64,000 nt of DNA. Source: an uncultured Methylobacillus sp. (GTDB taxonomy: Bacteria > Pseudomonadota > Gammaproteobacteria > Burkholderiales > Methylophilaceae). A program made the position numbers and the translations under genes. The notes beneath the pieces were generated by a model. The model saw only the letters and a program-made list of their open reading frames with translations. It did no database searches and was not told the DNA's origin. The stretch is taken from the NCBI GenBank assembly GCA_946478865.1, contig CAMLDO010000003.1:141289-205288 (forward strand), given 5' to 3'. This document shows, in pieces, positions 1 to 10,613 of the stretch. Positions within the stretch are counted from its first letter, which is position 1. Every line of letters begins with the position of its first letter.

Positions 1-2
1 TC

Positions 3-185
3 TTCTATCCGCTGGTATCGGGACGGGCCGACGGCTCCGGGCTCGGGCTGACCCTCGCGCAAACCTTCGTCACACAGCATCACGGCATGATCGAATGCGA
101 AAGCGAGCCGGGAAACACGACATTCACCATACGCCTGCCGATCGAGAGCACGGCGTTGAAAAACGGCAGTCTTATTCGACAGTAG
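3..185 (+). CDS. glnL: NtrB (NR-II) sensor histidine kinase, C-terminal fragment
   Basis: Only the last 60 codons are in the window; the gene begins upstream. The reading frame shows the G2 box of a HATPase_c domain (GSGLGLT) followed by the closing strands TTFTIRLPI, as in nitrogen-regulation kinases that phosphorylate NtrC. It stops 25 bp before ntrC on the same strand, so the two very likely form the classical ntrBC pair. The NtrB assignment rests mainly on this linkage, since the histidine box lies outside the window. Confidence 0.85.
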   Translation, partial: FYPLVSGRADGSGLGLTLAQTFVTQHHGMIECESEPGNTTFTIRLPIESTALKNGSLIRQ

Positions 186-210
186 TACTCGACATTAAAG
201 AGATAAAAAC

Positions 211-1595
<1,385 letters not shown>

Positions 1596-1599
<4 letters not shown>

Positions 1600-3011
1600 A
1601 TATCGAGGGCGGCTACCCAGCCGTCCAGCGGTATCACGGGTTTGTTCTTGAGGTTCTTAGCCAGCAGCTTGTAGATATCCGGGTCGAAGGGCGCATCGTT
1701 GCGTGTTGCGAGAAGCGGCGGAATATCGCTCTCGCTGCGCGCCATGCCCAGATAGCGCCAACCATCGAACACCAGCATTTCGTCACGCCCCGCATACGAC
1801 TCGGTGATGCCGACCGGACCTGCATAAGGCCATGCGGCAATTTTCAGGCGCGCCAGCGCTTCCGTGAGGCGCAAGTCGTGCCGTCCGATGTCTTCTTTCC
1901 CTACGCAGAGGCCGCGGCATTTTTTTGTGGAATGCGACGAGCATGCGCGCTCGGAAGGCGAGGGTTTTTCAAGCCCGATTTGCCGGAGGCACAGGCGGTG
2001 GGCTTCTGCCAACTCGCGTAGCGCCTGGACTGCCTTGGGCGGTGAAGGGAAAAGTCCATACAGGTTTTCATCGCGGCCCAAAGCGAGCGTGTCCATGGCC
2101 GTGAGTTCGAGCGTCATTCCCCCATTTGCGGCGCGTATCATCCGCCAACTGCACGATTCCACCTGCTTTTTCGGCACGGCGTTGTGCAGCGGATGCAGTT
2201 CGCGGATCAGATTGGCTTCCAGAAGCAGCGCACCCAGTTCGCCCGCCGTTTCCCGCCACTCGATGCGCTGGATTTGCTGCGCGATGCGCTGCTCCTTCGC
2301 GCTGCGTTTCTCGCCAGCAAAATATCCCAGCACCCGACTGCGCAGGCCGTTGCTTTTCCCTACGAGCAATGGCGCTTCCCCTTCGCCATAGAACAGGTAA
2401 ACGCCGGGGCTGTCCGGAATATCGTCCAGCAAGCCTTCTGGAATGTGAGCCGGCAATACAGGCTTGGCCATGACATGGCGCATAGCTTCATCTATGGCCT
2501 CGGCCGGGTGTTCATCGCGCAGGCGCCGCAGGAATATTGATAGTACCCGCGCATCGGACAGGGCGCGGTGGCGGTCTTCGATCACCAGGCCGAGCCGTTC
2601 GATCAGGCTGTCGAGGTTGTGCTTGTAATGTTGCGGGTAAAGGCGCCGCGATAGGCGTACGGTGCATAACGTGTCGGCGCGGAAGGCGATATCGGCGCGC
2701 TTGAACTCGTTGCGGACGAAGCCGTAATCGAAGCGGACATTGTGCGCGACGAACAGTCGGCCGGAGAGACGCTGTTGCAACTCTCCGGCGATCTCCGCAA
2801 AAGCTGGCGCAGTAGCGACCATCACATCGCTGATGCCCGTCAGATTCTGGATGAAAGGAGGAATGGGTACGCCGGGATTGACCAGTGTGCTCCATTCGCG
2901 CACCGATCCGTCCGGATCGATCTCGACCACGCCTATTTCGGTGATGCGGTCGTGCTGCGGACTGGTGCCTGTGGTTTCGACGTCGATGCAGGCGATAGGC
3001 TGTTCAAGCAT
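1596..3011 (-). CDS. DnaQ-type 3'-5' exonuclease fused to a GIY-YIG (UvrC-N/Cho-like) nuclease
   Basis: A 471-residue two-domain nuclease. Residues 1-170 form a DEDDh exonuclease like the DNA polymerase III epsilon subunit: Asp10/Glu12 in CIDVETTG, HNVRFD near 90, and His148/Asp153 in HRALSDA. Residues about 198-290 resemble the UvrC/Cho GIY-YIG fold (SPGVYLF at 201-207, LLVGKS at 215-220, Arg226), with LVG in place of the canonical YIG. The rest resembles the Cho-like C-terminal region, including several Cys residues around 355-370. Such fusions are known in proteobacteria and are proposed to act in DNA repair. It is not the replicative DnaQ. It is convergent with ntrC, and moaC lies 27 bp upstream on the same strand. 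Confidence 0.88.
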
Positions 3012-3038
3012 TACAGAACAATAAGAAATAGCGATCGC

Positions 3039-3512
3039 TTACTTTGCGACCCAGTGGCCGGATTTCCCACCCTGTTTTTCCAGCAGGCGGATATCGCTGA
3101 TCGTCATGCCGCGGTCTACTGCCTTGCACATGTCGTAGATCGTCAGCAGCGCGACGCTGGTCGCAGTTAGCGCTTCCATTTCCACGCCGGTGCGGCCGAC
3201 CGTTTCGGCAGTGACGGCGCAATGAATGGTATCCGGTTCCGCGATCTCGAATTCCACGCCGACCTTGGTCAGGCCGATGGGATGGCATAGCGGAATCAGG
3301 TCCGATGTGCGCTTGGAACCCTGGATGGCAGCAATGCGGGCGATGCCTAGCACGTCACCTTTCTTGGCGTCGCCTTGCCGGATCAGCTTGAGCGTGTCGG
3401 GTAGCATGCGGATGCTGCCGGCTGCGCGCGCAACGCGGTGCGTTTCGGCCTTCTCGCCCACATCTACCATATGGGCCTGGCCGGCGGCGTTAAAGTGTGT
3501 AAATTGCGACAT
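3039..3512 (-). CDS. moaC: Cyclic pyranopterin monophosphate synthase MoaC
   Basis: 157 residues, the normal size for MoaC, which with MoaA converts GTP to cyclic pyranopterin monophosphate in molybdenum cofactor synthesis. Family signatures are visible: MVDVGEK near the N terminus, the LCHPI motif, [11 protein letters not shown], and [10 protein letters not shown], which contains the catalytic Asp/Lys region. No other moa genes lie beside it. It is divergent from the BepA-like protease gene, with only 41 bp between the start codons. Confidence 0.97.
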   Translation of the reverse strand: MSQFTHFNAAGQAHMVDVGEKAETHRVARAAGSIRMLPDTLKLIRQGDAKKGDVLGIARIAAIQGSKRTSDLIPLCHPIGLTKVGVEFEIAEPDTIHCAVTAETVGRTGVEMEALTATSVALLTIYDMCKAVDRGMTISDIRLLEKQGGKSGHWVAK

Positions 3513-3553
3513 CGTGCTATGAACTCTTCAGTTGGAGCATATATCATAGCAGG

Positions 3554-4972
3554 GTGAAATTCGTTTATCTTTTCCTCATGCTGCTCTGCGTGCCTGTCGC
3601 AGTAGCGGACGGCCTGCCCGACCTGGGCGACTCCTCCCAAATGGCCCTGACGCCGCAAGACGAACGCCGTATCGGCGAAGAGATCATGCGCGACGTGAAT
3701 AACAGCGGCGGCGTGATCCGCGACGTGGAAGTGGTGGATTACCTGCAAGGGCTGGGGTACCGGTTGGCGGCGAGCAGCGGCGAGTCTCCGCAGAAATTCA
3801 CTTTCTTTGTCGTGCAGGATTCCAGCATCAATGCATTTGCGCTGCCTGCCAGCATTATCGGCGTGCATAGCGGTCTCATCATGGCGGCCGGCAGCGAATC
3901 CGAACTGGCGAGCGTGATTAGCCACGAAATCGGCCACGTCACCCAGCGCCATATCGCGCGCATGATCGCGCAGCAGAAGCAGGATGCGTGGCAATCGTTT
4001 GCGGCGATGGCATTTGCGCTGCTCGCAGCGCGCTCCAATCCGCAACTGGCCGGCGCATCCATGCAGGCGGCGCAGGCGGGTGCGATCCAGAAACAGCTCG
4101 ATTACACCCGCGAGCACGAGCGCGAAGCGGACCGTGTCGGTTTGCAGATTCTCAGCAATGCCGGTTTCGATACCCGTGCCATGCCAGCGTTTTTCGACAA
4201 GCTGATCAAGGGCACGCGTTTTTATGAGGGCAGTGCGCCTGCTTTCCTGCGGACCCACCCGTTGACGACTGAGCGTATCGCAGACGTGCGCAACCGCGTG
4301 GAGCAGACGCCTTACCGCCAAGTCGCCGATAGCCCGGAATTCAACTACACCCGCGCCAAGCTGCGCGCGCTTTCGGGAAGTGCCAATGAGGCGGTGAACT
4401 GGTTCCAGGATATTCTTGCGGAAAAGAAATACGTCGACGAGGCTTCCCAGCGGTACGGCCTGGCTGTGGCGCTCATGCGCGCAAACCGGCTCGATGATGC
4501 GCGCGAAGAGGTGGCCTGGCTGCGCACCAAGGCGCCGCGCAATGCCATGGTCGAAACCCTGGCCGGCAACCTGCTGGTGGCGATGGGCAACCAGCGCCAG
4601 GCCGAAACCCATTTCAAGCAGGCCTTGGCGGCCTATCCCAATCACCGCGGCCTCATCTACGGCTATGCCGAGTTGCTGCTCGCGACCAACCAGCTGGACC
4701 AGGCCGAGAAACTGCTGCGTGAGAAGCAGCAGGTATATCCGGAAGATCCATATCTCTATGAGCTCAAATCCCAGATCTATACGCGTCAGGGCAAGGACTT
4801 GTTGCGCCACCAGGCCCAGGGCGAGGCATACTATCTGCGCTACAACCTCATGGGGGCGATCGAGCAGATGGAACTGGCGCTGCGTAGCGGCGATGGTAAT
4901 TTCTACGAAATGTCGAGCGTGGAAGCGCGCCTCAAGCAGTTGCGATCCATGTTGGCTGAACCGAAAAAGTAA
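3554..4972 (+). CDS. BepA-like periplasmic M48 metalloprotease with TPR repeats
   Basis: 472 residues, GTG start. An N-terminal signal peptide (MKFVYLFLMLLCVPVAVADG) directs export. The M48 zinc motif HEIGH is at 124-128 and the third ligand region READRVG near 190. The C-terminal half (about 280-460) consists of TPR-like helical repeats. This matches BepA (YfgC), a periplasmic protease/chaperone that helps assemble or degrade outer-membrane proteins such as LptD. The soxYZ pair follows directly (3 bp gap to the soxY GTG), so all three are probably co-transcribed. That pairing is unusual for a BepA homologue. Confidence 0.9.
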   Translation: MKFVYLFLMLLCVPVAVADGLPDLGDSSQMALTPQDERRIGEEIMRDVNNSGGVIRDVEVVDYLQGLGYRLAASSGESPQKFTFFVVQDSSINAFALPASIIGVHSGLIMAAGSESELASVISHEIGHVTQRHIARMIAQQKQDAWQSFAAMAFALLAARSNPQLAGASMQAAQAGAIQKQLDYTREHEREADRVGLQILSNAGFDTRAMPAFFDKLIKGTRFYEGSAPAFLRTHPLTTERIADVRNRVEQTPYRQVADSPEFNYTRAKLRALSGSANEAVNWFQDILAEKKYVDEASQRYGLAVALMRANRLDDAREEVAWLRTKAPRNAMVETLAGNLLVAMGNQRQAETHFKQALAAYPNHRGLIYGYAELLLATNQLDQAEKLLREKQQVYPEDPYLYELKSQIYTRQGKDLLRHQAQGEAYYLRYNLMGAIEQMELALRSGDGNFYEMSSVEARLKQLRSMLAEPKK

Positions 4973-4975
4973 GGG

Positions 4976-5425
4976 GTGAATGTGAACCGACGCGAGATGC
5001 TGAAATCTTGCGCTGCAGCCTTGTCGCTGGTGCTGTTGGTGCCGCTTCAGGCCTTGGCCGCCGCATGGAACCGAAAAGCATTCGAGGCTGACAAGATCGA
5101 AAGTGCGATGGAGGGGTTGGGCATCAAGTCGGACGAGGCCAGCCCGGATATCGAAATCGTCGCGCCGCAGCTCGCGGAAAACGGCGCCATCATCCAGATC
5201 GAAGTCACGAGCCGTATCCCGAATACCGAAGCGATCGCGATCATCGCCGAAAAGAACCCGACGCCGCTGATCGCCAATTTCCTGTTTTCCAGTGACACGG
5301 ACCCGTTTGTCATCCTGCGCATCAAGATGGCCGAAACCGCGGATCTCAAGGTGGTGGTCAAGGCGGGTGATCAATATTTTTCGGCATCGCGGCGTGTGGA
5401 AGTTGCCATAGGAGGATGCGGCTAA
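4976..5425 (+). CDS. soxY: Thiosulfate-oxidation carrier protein SoxY
   Basis: 149 residues. The N terminus has a twin-arginine-like signal (NRREMLK, then a hydrophobic stretch ending ALAAAW), consistent with Tat export to the periplasm. The protein ends in VAIGGCG: the C-terminal Cys is the SoxY swinging arm that carries sulfur intermediates, but the usual GGCGG ending lacks its last Gly here. GTG at 4976 is taken as the start; a second in-frame GTG is at 4982. The soxZ Shine-Dalgarno AGGAGG lies within the codons of this terminal motif. No soxA, X, B or CD is in the window. Confidence 0.9.
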   Translation: MNVNRREMLKSCAAALSLVLLVPLQALAAAWNRKAFEADKIESAMEGLGIKSDEASPDIEIVAPQLAENGAIIQIEVTSRIPNTEAIAIIAEKNPTPLIANFLFSSDTDPFVILRIKMAETADLKVVVKAGDQYFSASRRVEVAIGGCG

Positions 5426-5742
5426 TGGCGGATCTCATGAAAATCCGTGCGCGCCTCAAGGATGGCGTGACCGAGGTCAAGGTGCTCATGATCCATCCCA
5501 TGGAAACGGGCCGCCGCCTCAACGATGCCGGCGAAACCGTACCTGCCCATTTCATCCAGCTGGTGACCGCTACGCTCAATGGCAGAACCGTACTGGAAGC
5601 GCAATGGGGCACGGGCGTCTCGAAGAATCCCTATCTTACCTTCCGGTTGCGAAACGCCAGTCTCGGCGACAAGATCGCGGTGAAGTGGGTGGACAACAAG
5701 GGCGCGACCAACGCAATCGAGGGCGTGGTCGAGGCTGGGTAA
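5425..5742 (+). CDS. soxZ: Thiosulfate-oxidation complex protein SoxZ
   Basis: 105 residues from the ATG that overlaps the soxY stop by one base (TAATG). AGGAGG at 5410-5415 is 9 bp upstream, which favours this start over an in-frame ATG at 5416. The sequence is a compact Ig-like SoxZ domain (KIRARLKDGVTEVKVLMIHPM at the start). SoxZ pairs with SoxY as the periplasmic carrier on which thiosulfate sulfur is oxidised. It ends 2 bp before the convergent small gene at 5745. Confidence 0.93.
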   Translation: MADLMKIRARLKDGVTEVKVLMIHPMETGRRLNDAGETVPAHFIQLVTATLNGRTVLEAQWGTGVSKNPYLTFRLRNASLGDKIAVKWVDNKGATNAIEGVVEAG

Positions 5743-5744
5743 GT

Positions 5745-6008
5745 CTATAGCATGCTCTTGATCGTGCGTTCGTACTCGGGGAAATAGCGGCCGATTACCG
5801 GCAGGTCGAAACTGCGCAGTATGCTGCTGTTGGATTCGCGCTCTAGCAGAAAATCGAAGGAGCGGCTGACGAGATGCTCGGTTGCACAGGCGCCGCCGGT
5901 CAATTTGTGTGCGTAGTCGGCCGCGACAGTGACGGTGTGGGTGGTAGTCGAGCTTGCCGTAACCGTGACTTCATAGGTAGTGTCGTTCAGCTTCTTTACC
6001 TGGATCAT
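5745..6008 (-). CDS. Conserved hypothetical protein, last gene of the permease-hda operon
   Basis: 87 residues starting MIQVKKLNDTTYEV. I chose this ATG because a perfect AGGAGG is at 6015-6020, 6 bp upstream. No signal peptide or membrane helix is visible. The N-terminal half is rich in Thr/Val/Ser in a beta-strand pattern (TYEVTVTASSTTTHTVTV), and the C-terminal half is helical with FPEYERTI near the end. I do not recognise a named domain. It begins 22 bp after the hda stop on the same strand and is probably co-transcribed with it. Confidence 0.75.
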   Translation of the reverse strand: MIQVKKLNDTTYEVTVTASSTTTHTVTVAADYAHKLTGGACATEHLVSRSFDFLLERESNSSILRSFDLPVIGRYFPEYERTIKSML

Positions 6009-6030
6009 TTTCCACCTCCTCAATTTAGTG

Positions 6031-6651
6031 CTATTTGGCAACGGGCTGCAGCATTTGACGCAGCAGCGGTAATGTCACCGGGCGTTTGGCAGTGAGCGAC
6101 CACTCATCCAGCGCGTCCACAGTCGCCATCAGGGTCGGCAGATCGCGCCGCAAGTGGCTCAGGCAGTAGTCCAGCACTTCATCCGGCAGCTTCATGCCGC
6201 GCTCTTCGGCATGGGCACGCAGGGCCTGGGCTTTTTCCTCGTCGGTCAGCGGATGCAGCTGATAGGCCAATCCCCAGGAGAGCCGCGTCGCCAGGTCGTC
6301 GCGCAATCCCATTTGCATGGGCGCGGCTTCTCCGGCGGCCACCAGCACGCCGTCGTTTTCCTTGAGACGATTGTAGGTGTTGAATAGTGCAATTTGCGCC
6401 TCGTTGTCCAGCGTGTGCACGTCGTCGGCAGTGACCAGATTCAGCCCGGTTTCCCGAGCCAATGCGGAGCACGCATGAAGGAGATGGCTTTTGCCGCTGC
6501 CTTCCGGTCCCCACAGGTAGACGAAGCGTACATCGGCGCGGCCGGTAGCCGCCAGATAAAGGCTGTGCAGGGTTTCGGCGTTGCGGCCGGGGACAAAATT
6601 TTCCAGCGTGGGCGCGGGGGCCGGCTGGATGTCGAGCAGGAGTTGCTTCAC
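6031..6651 (-). CDS. hda: DnaA regulatory inactivator Hda
   Basis: 206 residues from a GTG that overlaps the preceding permease stop (GTGA). The N-terminal VKQLLLDI is a beta-clamp-binding motif, as expected for Hda, which binds the loaded sliding clamp and stimulates ATP hydrolysis on DnaA. The DnaA-like AAA+ core has GPEGSGKSH at 48-56, a sensor segment DDLATRLSWG, and the lid region LRRDLPTLMATVDALDEWS. It lacks the DnaA DNA-binding domain. The frame stays open far upstream of the GTG, but that part is the permease gene read out of frame. Confidence 0.95.
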   Translation of the reverse strand: MKQLLLDIQPAPAPTLENFVPGRNAETLHSLYLAATGRADVRFVYLWGPEGSGKSHLLHACSALARETGLNLVTADDVHTLDNEAQIALFNTYNRLKENDGVLVAAGEAAPMQMGLRDDLATRLSWGLAYQLHPLTDEEKAQALRAHAEERGMKLPDEVLDYCLSHLRRDLPTLMATVDALDEWSLTAKRPVTLPLLRQMLQPVAK

Positions 6652-7724
6652 TTCTGATAGGTTTCGCTGGCGAGATAAGATTGTTTCAGATGACGCAGGC
6701 CGACCGCAATCGCCGCGCTGACGGGCAGTGCGAGCAAGACCCCGGCAAAGCCGAACAACTGGCCGCCGGCGAGCAGCGCGAAGATCACGGCGACCGGATG
6801 CAGGCCGATGCGGTCGCCGACCAGCCACGGAGTCAGCACCATGCCTTCCACTACCTGTCCGACGCCGAACACGACAGCAATGGGGACCAGCGGCGCGAAG
6901 CTGGAGAATTGCAGCAGCGCGGCGAGCACGGCCAGCACGATGCCGATGGTGATGCCGAGGTAGGGCACGAAGCCAAGCAGCCCTGCGATAAGCCCGATAG
7001 GCAGCGCAAGTTCCAGGCCGGTAACCCACAGGCCGATCGCGTAGAAGGCGCTCATGAGCAGCATCACGGAAAGCTGCCCGCGCAGGAACTCGGCGAGTAC
7101 GAGATCGATTTCATGTGCGATCAGTGCGGTCTTGTCGAACCAGCGGCGCGGTACCAGCTGGCCGATGCGCGCGATCAAATCCTTCCAGTCGCGCAGCAGG
7201 TAGAACAGTACCAGCGGGATCAGCAGCAGACTCATCATCCAGCCGAAAAACGCCATGCCGTGGGTGCCGACAATGCGGAGTGCCTGCCCCGCGAAATTGC
7301 CGGCGGTTTTCCAGTTTTCCGTGAGTACCGCCTGAATCTGGCCGAAATCGACGGCGAGCGTGATGCCGAAGCGCTGCAGAAGCAGCGGTTCCAGCCAATT
7401 GCGCAATGCCTGGAAATAATTGGGCAAGCGTTGGGCGAGCAGCACGATTTCCTTCTGCAATAGCGGAACGACGATCAGTAACAGCAGCACGAAAACGCCG
7501 GTGAGCAATAGCAGTACGAGCGAGGTCGCCAGCGTGCGGCCCATGCGTACCTTGCCGAGATGCAGTCGCATGAGGCGGTCGACTAGCGGGCTGCAGATGT
7601 AGGCGATGATCGCCGCGGTGAGGAAGGGCGCGAGAATATCGCGCAGCAGGTAGAGCAGGATGAGGAAAATGGCCAGCGCCGCCAGCCATTGGTAAGGCAG
7701 TCCGTTCTCTCGTTTTGCGACCAT
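6648..7724 (-). CDS. AI-2E transporter family (PerM/TqsA-like) inner-membrane protein
   Basis: 358 residues from the ATG giving [10 protein letters not shown], the usual length. It has about eight hydrophobic helices: paired helices in 15-60, one near 70-90, and a cluster from about 200 to 345 with the conserved [10 protein letters not shown] segment. Members of this family export signals or ions, or are of unknown function; no specific substrate can be read from sequence. It overlaps hda by 4 bp. The same upstream gene of hda is common in proteobacteria. An upstream in-frame GTG (VILPEM) is an alternative start. Confidence 0.88.
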   Translation of the reverse strand: MVAKRENGLPYQWLAALAIFLILLYLLRDILAPFLTAAIIAYICSPLVDRLMRLHLGKVRMGRTLATSLVLLLLTGVFVLLLLIVVPLLQKEIVLLAQRLPNYFQALRNWLEPLLLQRFGITLAVDFGQIQAVLTENWKTAGNFAGQALRIVGTHGMAFFGWMMSLLLIPLVLFYLLRDWKDLIARIGQLVPRRWFDKTALIAHEIDLVLAEFLRGQLSVMLLMSAFYAIGLWVTGLELALPIGLIAGLLGFVPYLGITIGIVLAVLAALLQFSSFAPLVPIAVVFGVGQVVEGMVLTPWLVGDRIGLHPVAVIFALLAGGQLFGFAGVLLALPVSAAIAVGLRHLKQSYLASETYQK

Positions 7725-7785
7725 TTCGGGTAAAATCACGGGTTTCAAAGCCCGTAATGTATCCTCTGGAAAGCGAGAACTCAAC

Positions 7786-8835
7786 TTGAACCCTTCCGAT
7801 TCCGCCAAAACCACGATCAGCTACCGCGATGCCGGCGTCGATATCGAAGCCGGTGACGCGCTGGTCGAAGACATCAAGCCGTTTGCCAAGCGCACCATGC
7901 GTCCCGAAGTGCTGGCCGGCATCGGCGGCTTCGGCTCGCTGTTTGAAGTGCCCAAGAAGTTCAAGAACCCCGTGCTGGTATCCGGCACCGACGGCGTGGG
8001 TACCAAGCTCAAGCTCGCGTTCCAGCTCAACAAGCACGATACGGTCGGCATCGACCTCGTGGCGATGTGCGTCAACGACATCCTGGTGCAGGGTGCCGAG
8101 CCGCTATTCTTCCTCGATTACTTCGCCTGCGGCAAGCTCGAAGTCGGCGCCGCCGCGCAGGTGATCAAGGGCATCGCCGCCGGCTGCGAACAAGCCGGCT
8201 GCGCGCTGGTGGGGGGCGAAACCGCCGAGATGCCGGGCATGTACCCGCCGGGCGAATACGATCTGGCCGGTTTCTCGGTCGGTGCGGTGGACAAGGAAAA
8301 GATCATCGACGGCACCACCATCCAGCCGGGAGACGTGGTGCTGGGCCTCGCTTCCAGTGGTGCGCATTCCAACGGCTATTCGCTGGTGCGCAAGCTCATC
8401 GAAGTCTCTGGCATAGCCATGGACAGCGATTTCCATGGCCGCCCGTTCCGTGACGTAGTGATGGAACCGACGCGCATTTACGTCAAGCCGCTGCTCAAGC
8501 TCATCGAAGCGTTGCCGGTCAAGGGTATGGCCCACATCACCGGCGGCGGCCTCACTGAGAACATCCCCCGCGTGCTGCCGGAAGGCGTGACCGCGGAACT
8601 CAAGCGCGGGAGCTGGACCATTCCGCCGCTGTTCGGCTGGATGCAGCAGCAGGGCAACATCGCCGAAGACGAAATGCTGCGCACCTTCAACTGCGGCATC
8701 GGTATGGCGGTCATTGTTTCTGCCGAAGATGCCGAGCGTGCCAGTGCGCTGCTGGCTGCCGAAGGCGAACAAGTGTTCCGCATCGGGGTCATACGCGCTC
8801 GCGCTGCCGGCGAGCATCAGACCGTTATCGCCTGA
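7786..8835 (+). CDS. purM: Phosphoribosylformylglycinamidine cyclo-ligase PurM (AIR synthase)
   Basis: 349 residues. It catalyses ATP-dependent closure of FGAM to AIR, step five of purine synthesis. Signatures include [15 protein letters not shown] near the start, [23 protein letters not shown], and [17 protein letters not shown]. The start is TTG ([10 protein letters not shown]); no ATG or GTG in frame gives a better fit, and AGCGAGAAC lies upstream. The gene is divergent from the AI-2E permease with a 61 bp gap, an arrangement common in betaproteobacteria. Confidence 0.97.
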   Translation: MNPSDSAKTTISYRDAGVDIEAGDALVEDIKPFAKRTMRPEVLAGIGGFGSLFEVPKKFKNPVLVSGTDGVGTKLKLAFQLNKHDTVGIDLVAMCVNDILVQGAEPLFFLDYFACGKLEVGAAAQVIKGIAAGCEQAGCALVGGETAEMPGMYPPGEYDLAGFSVGAVDKEKIIDGTTIQPGDVVLGLASSGAHSNGYSLVRKLIEVSGIAMDSDFHGRPFRDVVMEPTRIYVKPLLKLIEALPVKGMAHITGGGLTENIPRVLPEGVTAELKRGSWTIPPLFGWMQQQGNIAEDEMLRTFNCGIGMAVIVSAEDAERASALLAAEGEQVFRIGVIRARAAGEHQTVIA

Positions 8836-8891
8836 TCTTCGACAACCGTCCGGCTTGCGGCGCGTTAGACGAAGAGAAGGAGGAGTTCCCC

Positions 8892-9572
8892 ATGCATCGA
8901 TTGTTATTGCTGGCCCTGTTGTTCGTCGCACAGGTTGCGTTTGCCGCGCCGCAACAGATCAAGGCGGTCTATCAGGCTACACGTAACGGCCAGCCTTTTG
9001 CGACCGTGACCGAAACCTATACCCGCGATGGCGGCAAATACAAGCTGGAAAGCCTGACCGAGGGTATAGGCGTTTATGCGTTGTTCGGCAAACGCCGCCT
9101 CTATAGCGAAGGCGAGGTGACCGAGGAAGGCCTGCGCCCCGCCCATTTCGAGCAGCAGCAGGGCGAGGCACGCAAGAATGTTTCCGCGGATTTCGATTGG
9201 GCCGCGAACCAGCTCACGCTGAAGTACAAGGGCAAGACCAGTAACGCCAAGCTGGAGTCCGGTACGCAGGATATCCTCAGCTACGCCTACCAGTTCATGT
9301 TCAAGCCGCCGCACGGTGATGAAGTGGTTTTGCCGGTGACCACCGGCCGCAAGATGCGGGTGTATCGCTACCGTATTGCCGAGCAGGAAACGCCGGTTGA
9401 GACCGAGGCCGGCAAGTACAGTGCCGTGCATCTCGTCGATGCCGAGCCGGACGAGGACCAGAAGGAAATCTGGCTGGGCGCCGAGGCGCACCATATTCCG
9501 GTGCGTATCACGATGAAGGACGAAAACGGCGCGAAGATCGAGCAGACATTGACCAGTCTGCATGTGGAATAA
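8892..9572 (+). CDS. DUF3108 domain-containing exported protein
   Basis: 226 residues with a clear signal peptide (about 1-18, hydrophobic LLLLALLFVAQVAFA, cleaved before APQQ). The mature part matches the DUF3108 pattern: YQATRNGQPFATV, a central SYAYQFMFKPP segment and a C-terminal DEDQKEIWLGAEAHHIPVRI. A strong Shine-Dalgarno AAGGAGGAG precedes it. The function is unknown; the family consists of periplasmic beta-rich proteins. Its 3' end overlaps the second DUF3108 gene by 11 bp, so the two are translationally linked. Confidence 0.85.
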   Translation: MHRLLLLALLFVAQVAFAAPQQIKAVYQATRNGQPFATVTETYTRDGGKYKLESLTEGIGVYALFGKRRLYSEGEVTEEGLRPAHFEQQQGEARKNVSADFDWAANQLTLKYKGKTSNAKLESGTQDILSYAYQFMFKPPHGDEVVLPVTTGRKMRVYRYRIAEQETPVETEAGKYSAVHLVDAEPDEDQKEIWLGAEAHHIPVRITMKDENGAKIEQTLTSLHVE

Positions 9573-10611
9573 ACGATTCAACAAGCCTTTGCTTTGGGCG
9601 CTGGCGCTCTCGGTCGCCGCACATATGCTGCTGATCGCGCGCTATTCCGGGTGGAGTTTGCCCGAAAGCGAGGAAGACCGCATCGTGGTCGAGCTGACAC
9701 CGCGCACGCAGCCCCCTGCGGTCTCTGCTGAAAGCAAGTTGCCTCCCGCTGCCGTGCGCCCTCGAAAGCCATTGCCAAAGCCGGTAGCGCCGCGCCCGGA
9801 ACCTGAGCTTCCAGCGCAGTCGGCGCCTGTGGAGCTGCCACCAGTCATGGCGGAGTCGGAGCCGCAAGCGATTACGCCCGAACCGGTCGCCGAAGCGGTT
9901 ATTCCCGAAGCGCCAGCACCGCCTGCGGTCGCCGTGCCTGTCGAGGAAGAAACCGTGGTGCAGGAAGAGCCGCTTGCCCAGCCACCGCATCACGTTGCCA
10001 TCGACTTCAATATCCTGCGCAAGGGGGGCGTGGTCGGCACCGAGCGCCATGTCTACGATTATGGCGAGCGCGGCTATTCGTTGACCAGCGTGGCGAAACC
10101 CAGGGGTCTGTATGCCCTGGCGCTCTCCGAGCTGGTGCAGAAAAGCGAGGGGCAGGTGACGCCGCAGGGCCTGAAGCCGGAACGCTTCAGCTATCAGTAC
10201 GGCTCGAACCCGGACAAGGCGCAGAAAGCGGTATTCGATTGGCAGCAGGGCACGCTTGCAATGCAATCAGGCTCGCGCAAGCAGGAGGTGCCGCTTAGCG
10301 AGGGTGCGCAGGATCTCATGAGCTTCATGTACCAGTTCATGTTCGTGCCGCCGCTGCAGGAAATGCAGCTCGCGATCACCAACGGCAAGCGCTTTCGCAC
10401 CTACGACTATGCTTTCGAGGGCGAAGAAATGATCGAAACGCCGCTGGGCAAGGTCAGCAGTCTGCACATCGCGCGTAGCAGCGATGATGGAGAAGAAAAA
10501 ACGGAACTGTGGCTTGCCGCAGATTATCATTACCTCCCTTTGAAATTCCGCAAGACGGAAAAGGACGGCACAGTGCTGGAGCGCATCGCGACACACGTGC
10601 AGATGGAATAG
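9562..10611 (+). CDS. Membrane-anchored DUF3108 protein with proline-rich linker
   Basis: 349 residues. The N terminus has one membrane helix (about 11-28) and no cleavage site. A long Pro/Glu/Ala-rich segment follows (about 40-145), resembling a TonB-style periplasm-spanning linker. The C-terminal DUF3108 domain (about 150-349) contains LMSFMYQFMFVPP and EEKTELWLAADYHYLPLKF, which parallel the upstream paralogue. A role spanning the periplasm is inferred from architecture only. It ends 2 bp before the rsmB-like start. Confidence 0.85.
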   Translation: MWNKRFNKPLLWALALSVAAHMLLIARYSGWSLPESEEDRIVVELTPRTQPPAVSAESKLPPAAVRPRKPLPKPVAPRPEPELPAQSAPVELPPVMAESEPQAITPEPVAEAVIPEAPAPPAVAVPVEEETVVQEEPLAQPPHHVAIDFNILRKGGVVGTERHVYDYGERGYSLTSVAKPRGLYALALSELVQKSEGQVTPQGLKPERFSYQYGSNPDKAQKAVFDWQQGTLAMQSGSRKQEVPLSEGAQDLMSFMYQFMFVPPLQEMQLAITNGKRFRTYDYAFEGEEMIETPLGKVSSLHIARSSDDGEEKTELWLAADYHYLPLKFRKTEKDGTVLERIATHVQME

Positions 10612-10613
10612 AC

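Noticed and set aside
3464..5374. A 636-codon open frame on the minus strand opposite the BepA-like and soxY genes
   Set aside because: It is antisense to well-conserved coding sequence, is rich in Arg/His/Leu and has no recognisable domain; GC-rich codon use leaves such frames open.
6652..7029. An N-terminal extension of Hda
   Set aside because: This part is the AI-2E-family permease gene read in another frame, very rich in Arg/Ala/His; the GTG at 6651 overlapping the permease stop fits the family start.
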